Positions 27,133-35,209 of a DNA stretch of 64,000 bases are shown here, in pieces. Every line of letters starts with the position of its first letter. Position 1 is the first letter of the stretch. Below the pieces are notes generated by a model that had not been told where the DNA came from, searched no databases, and saw nothing but the letters and a program-made list of their open reading frames with translations. Source of the DNA: Demequina aurantiaca (GTDB taxonomy: Bacteria > Actinomycetota > Actinomycetes > Actinomycetales > Demequinaceae); contig NZ_BBRF01000001.1 of assembly GCF_000975135.1 (NCBI RefSeq), positions 1,242,380-1,306,379 on the forward strand. Direction: 5' to 3'. The position numbers and the translations under genes are program-made.

Positions 27133-27501
27133 ATGGCGACGACAAAGCGATGGGTCGCGGCATCGGCCGCGGGATTGGTGTTGATGATGTCCGGTTGCGC
27201 GAGTTCTACGGCACCCGACCCAGTGGGGACCTGGGGCGACGCGGGTACTCACAAGCCGCAGTTGATTCTGGCCAGTGACGGAACCGTCACCGGCACCGAC
27301 GGCTGCAATACCCTCAACGGCAACTGGACGCTGGAAGGGGACACGATTGAGTTTGGACCGTTCGCCTCGACGCGCATGGCGTGTCCGAACGTCGACACCT
27401 GGCGAGGCAATGCCGTCAGCGCAACCACCGATATCGACACCATGCGCCTGATCGACGACACCGGTGCGCAACTCGGCACGCTCGACAAGCAGGAGAGCTA
27501 A
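27133..27501 (+). CDS. META-domain lipoprotein
   Basis: A 122-residue exported protein. The signal peptide ends in MSGC (Cys 22), giving a membrane-anchored lipoprotein. The rest is one META (HslJ-like) domain: PVGTWG, LILASDGTVTGTDGCNTLNG and IEFGPFASTRMACP, with two Cys that probably pair. Such domains occur in surface or stress proteins of unclear function. The frame is open further upstream but runs through the tRNA, so the ATG at 27133 (after GAAGGTGGG) is the start. It stands alone between tRNA-Leu and the Bax-inhibitor-like gene. Confidence 0.85.
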   Translation: MATTKRWVAASAAGLVLMMSGCASSTAPDPVGTWGDAGTHKPQLILASDGTVTGTDGCNTLNGNWTLEGDTIEFGPFASTRMACPNVDTWRGNAVSATTDIDTMRLIDDTGAQLGTLDKQES

Positions 27502-27605
27502 GCGCGGATTGTGCGCAGCGCGAACGTTCTTGGTGGCTCCGCGCCTCAACGGTAAGATTGCGCTTGCTGCGCCTGACCGGCGCAACAGCCCTACAGGAGG
27601 AACCC

Positions 27606-28460
27606 GTGGCCAGTCCAGTATTCAAGCGTGGCAAAGAATTTCAGCCCGCGAGTGGCGCCGAGGCGCACAACGCAGCCTTGAGCGGTGCGTCCGTGGGAGG
27701 CGCTGTCACCGCAACACAGACCGCCGACCTGAACGCGCAGTTCAACGCGCCGGCTGCTGGCCCCGCCGACACCGGCCGCATGACCTACGAGGGCGTCATC
27801 ACCAAGACGAGCGGAATTGGCCTGCTCGTCCTCCTCTTCGCGGTGCCCGGCTACATGTTCCCCAACGTCATCGGCATGATCGCGGGCGCGATCATCGGCA
27901 TGGTACTCGGCCTGGTCGTGGCGTTCCAGAAGCGCCCCAAGCCGGCCCTCATTGCGCTCTACGCCATGGCTCAGGGCTACTTCTTGGGAGCCATCACCAC
28001 CTGGATCCAAGATGCCTACGACGTCCCCGGAGCCGGCCTGCAGGCGCTCATCGCCACCGGCGTCACCTTCGGTGTAGTGCTCGCGCTCTACAAGTCCGGC
28101 AAGGTGCGCTACACGCCCAAGATGCAGAAGTTCCTGATGATCGGCATGATCTCCTATCTGGCCTTCTCGCTCGTCAACGTGCTCATCATGGTCTTTGGCC
28201 CTCAGGGCGGCGAGAACGCGTGGGGCCTGCGCACCTCAGTTGAGATCTTCGGCATCCCGCTGGGTGTCCTCATTGGCCTCTTCGCCGTGGTCCTGGCCTG
28301 CGTCTCGCTGATCGGCGACTTCGACTTCATCGAGAACGCCGTCAAGAACGGCATGCCGGCCTGGGTCGAGTGGAAGGCCGCCTTCGGTCTGATCGTCACA
28401 CTGATCTGGCTGTATGTGGAGTTCCTGCGCATCATCGCCATCTTCTCCGGACGCCGCTAA
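27606..28460 (+). CDS. Bax inhibitor-1/YccA-like membrane protein
   Basis: A 284-residue membrane protein. About 60 polar residues (MASPVFKRGKEFQPASGAE at the start) precede seven hydrophobic helices. The helix pattern and the sequences YAMAQGYFLGAIT and GDFDFIENAVKNGMPAWVEWKAAFGL are typical of the actinobacterial Bax1-I/YccA group. Members elsewhere act as calcium leak channels or protease modulators; the role here is unknown. The GTG start follows ACAGGAGG closely. An esterase gene begins 13 bases after its stop and may be co-transcribed. Confidence 0.88.
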   Translation: MASPVFKRGKEFQPASGAEAHNAALSGASVGGAVTATQTADLNAQFNAPAAGPADTGRMTYEGVITKTSGIGLLVLLFAVPGYMFPNVIGMIAGAIIGMVLGLVVAFQKRPKPALIALYAMAQGYFLGAITTWIQDAYDVPGAGLQALIATGVTFGVVLALYKSGKVRYTPKMQKFLMIGMISYLAFSLVNVLIMVFGPQGGENAWGLRTSVEIFGIPLGVLIGLFAVVLACVSLIGDFDFIENAVKNGMPAWVEWKAAFGLIVTLIWLYVEFLRIIAIFSGRR

Positions 28461-28473
28461 GTAGGGCTGGGCG

Positions 28474-29460
28474 TTGCCGCACTACGACCTTCCGCTCGCG
28501 GAGCTCGAGGCATTTCGCCCGGACATCCGCGAGCCCGCCGACTTTGACGAGTTCTGGGAGCGCACCATCGCCGAGGCCCGTGCGGCCGGCGGTGAGGCGG
28601 TCCTAGAGCCGGTCGACAATTCGCTCCCGCACGTCGACATCTTCGACGTCACGTTTCCAGGCTTTGCTGGCCAGCCCGTCAAGGGCTGGTTGCTACGCCC
28701 GGCAGGCGCGGAGGGCGACCTGCCCGCGGTGGTTCACTACGCGGGCTACGGCGGCGGGCGATCGCTCGCCATCGAGCACACCTTCTGGGCGACTGCGGGC
28801 TACGCATACTTCGTGATGGACACGCGCGGACAGGGCTCCGCATGGGGCAACGGAGGTGCAACGGCAGACCCCGAGGGCTCGGGACCCTCGCACCCCGGTT
28901 TCATGACTCGCGGCATCGAATCACCGGAGACGTACTACTACCGCCGCGTCTTCACCGACGGCGTGCGCGCGGTTGACGCCGTACGGACGATGCCGGGGAT
29001 AGATTCCTCCCGCGTCGCGGTCCACGGCGGCTCGCAAGGCGGAGCCATCACGCTTGCGGTCTCGGCCCTGGTGCCCGACGTGCAGGCGGCCTGCATGGAC
29101 GTGGCGTTCCTGTGTCACTTTGAGCGCGCGATCACCCTGACCGATGACAACCCCTTTGGCGAGATTCAGAAGTACCTGCGCACTCACCGTGACCACGCCG
29201 AGCAGGCGCTCACCACGCTGAGCTACTTTGACGGGGTCAACTTCGCCAAGCGTGCACACGCGCCATCGCTGTGGTCGGTGGCGCTCATGGACTACATCGT
29301 GCCGCCGTCCACGACGTACGCCGCCTTCAATTGGTACGGCGACCGCGCCGGCCCGGGAGTCAGCAAGGCCATGGAGGTCTACCCGTACAACGGGCATGAG
29401 GGCGGCGAGTGGCGTCAGATAGAGAAGCAGCGCGCGTTCCTCGACGGGCTGCTGACCTAG
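28474..29460 (+). CDS. Carbohydrate esterase family 7 deacetylase (acetyl xylan esterase / cephalosporin-C deacetylase)
   Basis: A 328-residue alpha/beta hydrolase with the CE7 signatures: RGQ (118-120), the nucleophile elbow GGSQGG with Ser 187, and HE at 308-309. The likely acid is Asp 273. CE7 enzymes remove acetyl groups from short xylo-oligosaccharides and similar small esters inside the cell. No signal peptide is visible, which agrees. The start is a TTG with only a weak ribosome-binding site, so it may depend on the upstream gene. Its stop overlaps the convergent membrane-protein gene by three bases. Together with the GH3 gene it hints at use of plant oligosaccharides. Confidence 0.88.
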   Translation: MPHYDLPLAELEAFRPDIREPADFDEFWERTIAEARAAGGEAVLEPVDNSLPHVDIFDVTFPGFAGQPVKGWLLRPAGAEGDLPAVVHYAGYGGGRSLAIEHTFWATAGYAYFVMDTRGQGSAWGNGGATADPEGSGPSHPGFMTRGIESPETYYYRRVFTDGVRAVDAVRTMPGIDSSRVAVHGGSQGGAITLAVSALVPDVQAACMDVAFLCHFERAITLTDDNPFGEIQKYLRTHRDHAEQALTTLSYFDGVNFAKRAHAPSLWSVALMDYIVPPSTTYAAFNWYGDRAGPGVSKAMEVYPYNGHEGGEWRQIEKQRAFLDGLLT

Positions 29461-29969
29461 ACGGAGTCGGTCGCGCGGTACGTCCCGCGCCACGCCCGAG
29501 GCAGCAACTGCATGGAGCTGAGAAGCCCTCGCCCAGCAAGCACGACGACGACCACGCCAAAGAGCGCGGCGGCGGCGTATGGCGCCCAATGCAGCCACTC
29601 AGGCCTGCCGTCGTCGAGCACGAGCGACACGAACGTGACCCCTATGCCGAGCACCGCCATCCAGGCCATGTCAGTGCGCCGCGGCCCGCGTCGGTCCTCA
29701 AGCGGCAGTGGCAGCGAGATCACCGCAGCCACGAGTAGCGCGAGCGCGGGCAGCAAGAGTCCTGCGCTCAAGGTGGTGAAGGCGGGATAGTCAGGTGCAG
29801 GGAAGAAAGGGCCTTCCACCGCGGTGCCCGTCAACGCGCCGATGGCCATGGCGACTGCCACGGGTAGCACGCCCAGCAGCATGATCCACAGCATGGACCA
29901 GAAGTGCAGCGCGTATACCGCGTCAAGGCGTCCGTGCGGACGGGTTCGCCGCTCCCACTTGGTGCGCAC
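29457..29969 (-). CDS. Hypothetical integral membrane protein
   Basis: A 170-residue protein with about four hydrophobic segments (near residues 22-46, 65-85, 102-118 and 126-146) and charged ends. I do not recognise the family. The GTG start has a good ribosome-binding site (AGAGGAG), so the gene is probably real. It is tail-to-tail with the CE7 esterase gene, sharing bases of the two stop codons, and lies upstream of msrA's end without clear coupling. Confidence 0.65.
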   Translation of the reverse strand: MRTKWERRTRPHGRLDAVYALHFWSMLWIMLLGVLPVAVAMAIGALTGTAVEGPFFPAPDYPAFTTLSAGLLLPALALLVAAVISLPLPLEDRRGPRRTDMAWMAVLGIGVTFVSLVLDDGRPEWLHWAPYAAAALFGVVVVVLAGRGLLSSMQLLPRAWRGTYRATDSV

Positions 29970-30063
29970 GCGTGACTCCTCTTACCTGGCAGGGGCGCAC
30001 CCACGGGCACGCAATGCCCGCCAGTCTAGCCGCGACGATGGGCCCGCTAGGCGGAGTGCTACG

Positions 30064-30720
30064 TCAGGCGTCAGCCCCCGCGTACGAGACCTGGCAGAAG
30101 CCGTGGTTGCAATAGCCACCGGGGTTTCGGTGCAGGTACCCCTGGTGGTAGTCCTCGGCGTAGTAGAACGTGCCGTCCCCAGCATCGGCCGCTGAGTCAA
30201 TCTGCGTGGATATGGTGCCAAAGCCCTTGTCCGTGAGCTGCTCCTGGTAGCGGTCTCGCGAGGCCTTGGCTGAAGCCAACTGCGCGTCGGTGGTGGTGAA
30301 GATCGCGGAGCGGTACTGCGTGCCGACGTCGCCGCCTTGACGGTTGGGCGTCGTGGGGTCGTGGTTCTCCCAGAACTCGCCCAGTAGGGTCTCGATGGAT
30401 ACCTTGGCGGGTTCGTAGACCACCTTCACTGTCTCGGTGTGTCCCGTGCGTGAGGTGCATGTCTCGTCATATGTCGGGTGGGACGTCCAGCCACCCATGT
30501 AGCCCACCGCGGTGGTGTAGACGCCGTCGGTCTGCCAGAAGATGCGCTCTGATCCCCAGAAGCACCCCATGCCAAAGTAGATGACCTCGTGGCCGTCCGG
30601 AACGGGCCCGGAGATGGGTGTGCCGAGCACCGCATGGATCCCGGGAACCGTGATGGGGGTATCGCGTCCTGCGAGTGCCTCGTCCTTGGTCACCATGGTC
30701 GTCTTGTTCAGGCCAAACAT
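30064..30720 (-). CDS. msrA: Peptide-methionine (S)-S-oxide reductase
   Basis: MsrA reduces methionine-S-sulfoxide in proteins and protects against oxidation. The 218-residue product has the long N-terminal form (FGLNKTTMVTKDEALAGRDTPI) and the catalytic GCFWGSE. HTETVKVVYEP and the C-terminal GGYCNHGFCQVSY carry resolving Cys residues. The ATG at 30720 is preceded by AAGGGA; an ATG five codons earlier is possible. It is divergent from the AI-2E-type transporter gene with 106 bases between starts. Confidence 0.94.
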   Translation of the reverse strand: MFGLNKTTMVTKDEALAGRDTPITVPGIHAVLGTPISGPVPDGHEVIYFGMGCFWGSERIFWQTDGVYTTAVGYMGGWTSHPTYDETCTSRTGHTETVKVVYEPAKVSIETLLGEFWENHDPTTPNRQGGDVGTQYRSAIFTTTDAQLASAKASRDRYQEQLTDKGFGTISTQIDSAADAGDGTFYYAEDYHQGYLHRNPGGYCNHGFCQVSYAGADA

Positions 30721-30826
30721 TGGCAGTCCCTTCATTGGCGTTGTCTGGCTGGTGAAACGCCGCGACGCGCGATTCTGTTCCGCCCGCCTACAGACGTGCA
30801 GGTACTGCGCCGCGTAGGCTCTGTAC

Positions 30827-32164
30827 ATGCCTGATGAGCCTTCTACAGAGACGTCTGAAATAGCGCGCGTCGCGCGCGCCGCCGGCGAGGATGATGTCGC
30901 CCGCCTACACGTGCCCATGCCGCTTCGCGTGACCGCCGCATGGTCGTGGCGAATCGTGGTGGTCGGCATCGTCGGTATCGCACTCTTCACCGCGTTCCTC
31001 AACCTTGCCTCGTTGATGGTTCCGCTGATCATCGCGCTTCTGATCGCCGCCCCTCTGGAGCGCTTCGTCACCAGGCTTGAGCGCTACGGCATCCACCGCG
31101 GTTGGGGATCGGCGCTCACCATCCTGCTGGGCGTGGTCATCATCCTGGCGCTGGTCACTCTCGCGGGAACGTCGATCGTGACGGGATTCGGGGATCTGCG
31201 TGAGGCCGCCATCAGCGGCTTCAACACATTCATCGACTGGCTGTCCGACGGCCCGTTGCACATCAGCAGCGACCAGATCGATGAGGGAGTGAAGAACCTC
31301 ACCGGCCTCCTGCAGGACAACGCCCTCGGTGTCGCCAGCAGCGCGGTAGGCGTCACGAGCGCGATCGGAGGCATGTTCGCCGGCACCATCATCGCCTTGC
31401 TTGCGCTGTTCTTCTTTATGCGCGATGGCCGCACCATGTGGGTCTGGGCCGTGGGTCACGTTCCGGTCGAGGACAAGGAGCGTGTCGACCACGCGGGCCT
31501 CAATGCCTGGCACACCCTGGCGCGATACACCAAGACGTCGGCCTTCGTGGCGCTCGTCGACGCCGTGGGCATTGGTGTGGGTGCGTGGATCATCGGCGTC
31601 CCGCTCGCGCTGCCCATCGGAATCCTGGTCTTCCTCTTCTCCTTCATTCCGCTGTTTGGTGCCACTATCTCGGGCATTGTCGCGGTACTGGTGGCGCTAT
31701 TTGCCGGCGGCTGGAAGACAGCCTTGGTGATGCTCATCGTCGTGATCGTCGTACAGCAGGTTGAGGGCAGCGTGCTGTACCCATGGCTGTTCGGCAAGGC
31801 CGCCTCCATTCACCCGATGGTGATTCTGCTGACCGTCTCCGCGGGAACGCTCATCTTGGGCCTGGTGGGCGCCGTCGTGGCGGTACCGCTCCTCGCGTTC
31901 GTCACCGCGTTCGTCACTGGGTACAGAAAAGACTTCAACCCGGAGAAGGAAGACCCTCCCATCAGCTCCACCATTCCGATCATCGCGGACAAGTCACGCG
32001 ACGCCTTCCGCCGTGCACGCGAGACCATCAGCCACACCACAGAGATTCGTGTGCGCAAGAACCGGCGCGACATTGCCGATGGTGCACACCGCGGCGCCGA
32101 TGCCGCGACCCCGGACGACATCGCCGCCGAGAGCGAAGCCTCGGCGAGGGGCGACAAAGACTAG
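30827..32164 (+). CDS. AI-2E-family transporter (UPF0118)
   Basis: A 445-residue membrane protein with about eight hydrophobic segments. The family hallmark is the region FLFSFIPLFGATISGIVAVLVAL followed by EGSVLYPWLFGKAASIHPMV near residues 265-330, given here in parts. Members export or import diverse small molecules; despite the name, quorum-signal transport is not established for most. The charged 70-residue C-terminal tail is disordered. TAGGCT lies six bases before the ATG with no Shine-Dalgarno sequence, so the mRNA may be leaderless. A strong terminator follows. Confidence 0.85.
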   Translation: MPDEPSTETSEIARVARAAGEDDVARLHVPMPLRVTAAWSWRIVVVGIVGIALFTAFLNLASLMVPLIIALLIAAPLERFVTRLERYGIHRGWGSALTILLGVVIILALVTLAGTSIVTGFGDLREAAISGFNTFIDWLSDGPLHISSDQIDEGVKNLTGLLQDNALGVASSAVGVTSAIGGMFAGTIIALLALFFFMRDGRTMWVWAVGHVPVEDKERVDHAGLNAWHTLARYTKTSAFVALVDAVGIGVGAWIIGVPLALPIGILVFLFSFIPLFGATISGIVAVLVALFAGGWKTALVMLIVVIVVQQVEGSVLYPWLFGKAASIHPMVILLTVSAGTLILGLVGAVVAVPLLAFVTAFVTGYRKDFNPEKEDPPISSTIPIIADKSRDAFRRARETISHTTEIRVRKNRRDIADGAHRGADAATPDDIAAESEASARGDKD

Positions 32165-32184
32165 ACGTTTGCACGAACTCACAC

Positions 32185-32229
32185 GCAAGAAGCGACCCGG
32201 TGACGATTCGTCATCGGGTCGCTTGTTGC
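32185..32229 (+). terminator. Bidirectional terminator between the AI-2E-type gene and greA
   Basis: Inverted arms of 21 bases (32185-32205 and 32209-32229) match at 19 positions around a three-base loop and start 21 bases after the transporter stop. greA, on the other strand, ends at 32247, so the same hairpin serves both genes. Confidence 0.85.
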
Positions 32230-32246
32230 GGACAGAGTGCGTGGCG

Positions 32247-32732
32247 TTAGCCGGAGAAGGGCTCCGCGGCGGTCACCTTGACGGTGATGTCCTTGCCGTT
32301 GGGGGCCGCATACGTCGTCTCGTCGCCCACCTTCTTGCCCAGCAGCGCGGCGCCCAAGGGGGACTGCGTGCTGAACACGTCGAGGTCGGTACCCTCGGCG
32401 GACTCGCGCGAGCCCACTAGGAAGCGCATGGCGCGTCCGGCGACCTCGGCCTCGACAATCATGCCGGGCTCAACGATGCCGTCGTCCGCGGGTGGCTCGC
32501 CCACCGTCGCGTCGCGCAGGATCTCGCGTAGGCGGGTGATGCGCGCCTCCTGCTTAGCCTGCTCCTCGCGGGCGGCGTGATAGCCGCCGTTCTCCTTGAG
32601 GTCGCCCTCTTGGCGTCGCTCGTCGATCTCCGTGGCGATCGCGGTGCGACCCTCGCCGGTGAGGAAGTCGTATTCCTGCTGCAGGCGGTCGTAAGCGTCC
32701 TGGGTAAGCCAGGTTCCAGTCGTGTCAGTCAC
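32247..32732 (-). CDS. greA: Transcription elongation factor GreA
   Basis: GreA enters the RNA-polymerase secondary channel and stimulates cleavage of backtracked RNA. The 161-residue protein has the N-terminal coiled coil, whose tip carries the acidic EIDERRQEGDLKENGGYHAAR region, and the C-terminal FKBP-like domain ending SPLGAALLGKKVGDETTY. The GTG at 32732 is preceded by AAGGAG and gives the usual actinobacterial length, so the longer upstream frame was rejected. It is adjacent to the DUF4307 gene on the same strand, a conserved pairing. Confidence 0.95.
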   Translation of the reverse strand: MTDTTGTWLTQDAYDRLQQEYDFLTGEGRTAIATEIDERRQEGDLKENGGYHAAREEQAKQEARITRLREILRDATVGEPPADDGIVEPGMIVEAEVAGRAMRFLVGSRESAEGTDLDVFSTQSPLGAALLGKKVGDETTYAAPNGKDITVKVTAAEPFSG

Positions 32733-32810
32733 GTGAGTCTCCTTCTGAGCGTGACCGGCAAGAGTATCAAGAGAAACCGTGCGCGTCACCTATTGGACGC
32801 TACGGCACTG

Positions 32811-32830
32811 CCGGCCGATGCATCGGCCGG
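32811..32830. repeat. Perfect 20-base palindrome built from GCCGATGC
   Basis: CCGGCCGATG is followed directly by its reverse complement CATCGGCCGG. It lies four bases after the DUF4307 stop and could act as a hairpin there. An 18-base version of the same palindrome lies inside xseA at 56022-56039. Both are made of two inverted copies of the over-represented word GCCGATGC. Confidence 0.85.
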
Positions 32831-32833
32831 GTG

Positions 32834-33247
32834 CTATTCGGGCGTCGCCTCGCAGTAGTTCACCGTGGCGGTGGTGGCCTGCTCGGTGGTCACGATGGTG
32901 GTGGTGACCTGTTGCTCCACACCATCCGCGCGGTCGATGTGTTGGGTAGCGACGCCTACCTCGGCAAAGCTGGAGTTCAGCGCGCGCACGGTGCAATCAG
33001 CGGAGGCGTCCGTGTAGAGGTAGACGTTGTAGGTCACGGTCGCCTCGGTGGGAATGTCGGTCACAAAGCCCACATCGGTCCAGCGCACGGGGTCGCTCGC
33101 GTTGGACAGTCCAAACCACGCGGTCACGGCGATCAAGGCAGCGACGCCCACGCCAGACCAGATCAGTCCCTTGCGGCTCATGGTGGGTCGCGCGGTCCCG
33201 CCGCTACGGCGGGAGGGTTCTGGTGTGGAGTCTGGTGAGGTCATCAT
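32834..33247 (-). CDS. DUF4307-family membrane protein
   Basis: A 137-residue actinobacterial protein. A short polar N-terminus is followed by one membrane helix (about 28-46) and an extracytoplasmic beta-rich domain that contains two Cys (SADCTVRAL and VNYCEATPE), probably disulfide-bonded. The function is unknown. Two tandem ATGs (33247 and 33244) are possible starts. TACTAT lies eight bases upstream with no Shine-Dalgarno sequence, which suggests a leaderless mRNA. In relatives this gene usually neighbours mca (mycothiol conjugate amidase), which is not present here. Confidence 0.82.
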   Translation of the reverse strand: MMTSPDSTPEPSRRSGGTARPTMSRKGLIWSGVGVAALIAVTAWFGLSNASDPVRWTDVGFVTDIPTEATVTYNVYLYTDASADCTVRALNSSFAEVGVATQHIDRADGVEQQVTTTIVTTEQATTATVNYCEATPE

Positions 33248-33280
33248 GAGGCAGGATAGTACGTGAAAGAGGTGGCCAAC

Positions 33281-33502
33281 ATGACGGAATTTACAGGCGG
33301 ACCGGGCTTCGCGGCGTTTGTCGCGACGTTCTCGCTGGTGCTGGTGACGATTGTGCTGATGCGCTCGCTCAACAAGCAACTCCGCAAGGTGCGCACGGCG
33401 CGCCCGGAAGGCGGCGCGGTCATGGAGAGCAAGCGCGCGTCAGGCACTGAAGACGACGATCGCGACGGCGGCAAAGTGGCAGGCGAATCCCGCGATAGTT
33501 AG
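33281..33502 (+). CDS. Small single-pass membrane protein
   Basis: A 73-residue protein with one membrane helix (about residues 10-29, AAFVATFSLVLVTIVLMRSL) and a basic then acidic cytoplasmic tail. Similar tiny membrane proteins follow mca in other actinobacteria. A GAGGTGG sequence precedes the ATG. Its last 21 codons overlap, antisense, the end of the haemolysin-III-type gene by 63 bases, so either the tail is dispensable or one annotation is too long. No function can be assigned. Confidence 0.6.
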   Translation: MTEFTGGPGFAAFVATFSLVLVTIVLMRSLNKQLRKVRTARPEGGAVMESKRASGTEDDDRDGGKVAGESRDS

Positions 33503-34114
33503 CGCGTGGAAGATCTCGTGGAAGCCAAAATACTTGGTTGATCCGCGGGGCCACTTGGTGCCGTAGATGACGGCACCGGCGATGTAGCACGCGCCGCCTA
33601 CCGCGATCAGCGCGACGACCAATGCGTTGCTTGCCTGGTAAAACGGGCCGAGGAAGCCCAGTGCGACACATCCGAGGATCACGTAGAGCGGCACGTAGAG
33701 CCAGCGGGGGGCGTTCAGCCAGAACACCCGCAACAGGATTCCCCCGAGGGCCCCGCCCCATACCAGCGCGAGCACGATGGTCGCGGTGCGTTGGTCGAGC
33801 AGCAGCACGCACAGCGGCGTGTAGGTGCCCGCGATGATCAAGTAGATGTTGGCGTGGTCCATGCGCCGCAGCACAGCCTTGGCCTTGGGTTGCCAGTTGC
33901 CGCGGTGATACACGGCGGAGGTCCCGAACATCATGACGGCCGTGATGGTGAAGATGGCCGACGTGACGCGCCCCGCAAGAGTAGGGGCGAACGTCACAAG
34001 CATGAGTCCCGCGATGAAAACAATGGGTGCGGCTCCCAAATGCAGCCACCCGCGAAGGAGTGGTTTGTCGGGAATCGGGAGGTTCTCGGGCATGCTCTTG
34101 AGGCTGTCTTCCAT
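33440..34114 (-). CDS. Haemolysin III / PAQR-family seven-helix membrane protein
   Basis: A 224-residue protein with seven hydrophobic helices. The family's metal-site motifs are SAVYHRG, MDHANIYLIIAGTYTP and FGFHEIFHALTIAGFACH, which place Ser, His, Asp and two His for a zinc-dependent, ceramidase-like membrane hydrolase. Lytic activity is unproven for such proteins, so the haemolysin name should not be taken literally. TATCGT lies six bases before the ATG without a Shine-Dalgarno sequence, a leaderless pattern. It is divergent from uppS. Confidence 0.88.
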   Translation of the reverse strand: MEDSLKSMPENLPIPDKPLLRGWLHLGAAPIVFIAGLMLVTFAPTLAGRVTSAIFTITAVMMFGTSAVYHRGNWQPKAKAVLRRMDHANIYLIIAGTYTPLCVLLLDQRTATIVLALVWGGALGGILLRVFWLNAPRWLYVPLYVILGCVALGFLGPFYQASNALVVALIAVGGACYIAGAVIYGTKWPRGSTKYFGFHEIFHALTIAGFACHFAAVAIVVFSA

Positions 34115-34233
34115 GAACCTACGATACCGTAGGTTACGCCCGGGCGGTACCGTGGGAACCGGCGCGCAAACTGAGACACCAGCGCCGCGGAATGAACGGC
34201 GCGCCCTCGCGGTGCCATCAGGAAAGGACGCCC

Positions 34234-34998
34234 ATGGGTCTGCGTGACCTTGTGTACGGCACGTACGAGCGTCAGCTTGCCCGCTCGCTCAAGAGCGACG
34301 GCAACACACCCCGGCACATCGGCGTCATCCTGGATGGCAACCGGCGCTGGGCCAAGCAAGTAGGGGCGAGCGCCGCAGACGGCCACCAGCGCGGTGCGGA
34401 CAAGATCACCGAGGTGCTCGAATGGTCCATGGACGCGGGTGTCGAGGTCGTCACGCTGTGGATGCTGTCCACCGACAACTTGGGCCGCGACGCAAACGAG
34501 CTGGACGCGCTGCTCGAGATTATCTGCACCTCCGTCGAGACCCTGGCTGACGATGGCCGATGGCGCCTCCAACATGTGGGGGACGCCACGCTGCTTCCAG
34601 CCGGAGCATCGGCCCGCCTGGAGGCGGCAGCCGAGCGCACCGCGACCGCAACCGGCCTGCACGTCAACGTTGCCGTGGGCTACGGGGGGCGGCACGAGAT
34701 CGCCGATGCCGTGCGGTCCTTCCTGCGGGCCGGAGCCGAATCCGGAAACTCGCTCGAGGAGGTGGCGGACTCGTTCTCCGTGGAGCACATCGCGGAGCAC
34801 CTCTACACCAAGGGGCAGCCGGACCCCGATCTGGTGATTCGCACCTCCGGGGAGCAGCGACTCAGTGGCTTCCTCATGTGGCAGAGCGCACACACGGAGT
34901 TCTATTTCTGCGATGCCTACTGGCCCGCATTCCGACATGTGGACTTCCTGCGCGCGCTGCGCGCCTTCGCGCAACGCGAGCGACGCCGCGGCAAGTAG
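34234..34998 (+). CDS. uppS: Isoprenyl (di- or poly-)trans,cis-diphosphate synthase
   Basis: A 254-residue cis-prenyltransferase that extends allylic diphosphates with isopentenyl diphosphate. It has the signature GVILDGNRRWAK with catalytic Asp 34 and the C-terminal DLVIRTSGEQRLSGFLMWQ. It most resembles the actinobacterial short-chain Z-farnesyl type (Rv1086-like) in its N-terminal region, so it may make the C15 primer rather than the C55 lipid carrier; this is uncertain. GGAAAGGA precedes the ATG. It links the MEP pathway (ispE, ispH) to cell-wall lipid carriers. Confidence 0.92.
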   Translation: MGLRDLVYGTYERQLARSLKSDGNTPRHIGVILDGNRRWAKQVGASAADGHQRGADKITEVLEWSMDAGVEVVTLWMLSTDNLGRDANELDALLEIICTSVETLADDGRWRLQHVGDATLLPAGASARLEAAAERTATATGLHVNVAVGYGGRHEIADAVRSFLRAGAESGNSLEEVADSFSVEHIAEHLYTKGQPDPDLVIRTSGEQRLSGFLMWQSAHTEFYFCDAYWPAFRHVDFLRALRAFAQRERRRGK

Positions 34999-35209
34999 TC
35001 CGCCTGGCTCGCCCCAGCATCGGCCGGAGACGCCGCGCCCGAGCGCGTGTGTCGAACAGGTTAAGGGCGGCGTGTCGCGCATCTCTGGGCAATCTCGGGC
35101 GTAGCGTCATGAGCGTGGTTAGCGCACAACGTCGCACACCAAAGGTGTCGACCTAAATCAATCGCCGTAGGGCGATGAGCGCTCTGCGGCCTTAACGCCT
35201 GGAGCACCC

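Noticed and set aside
33440..34114. Haemolysin III gene as a virulence toxin
   Set aside because: It belongs to the PAQR-type membrane-hydrolase family; lytic activity is not supported for most members.
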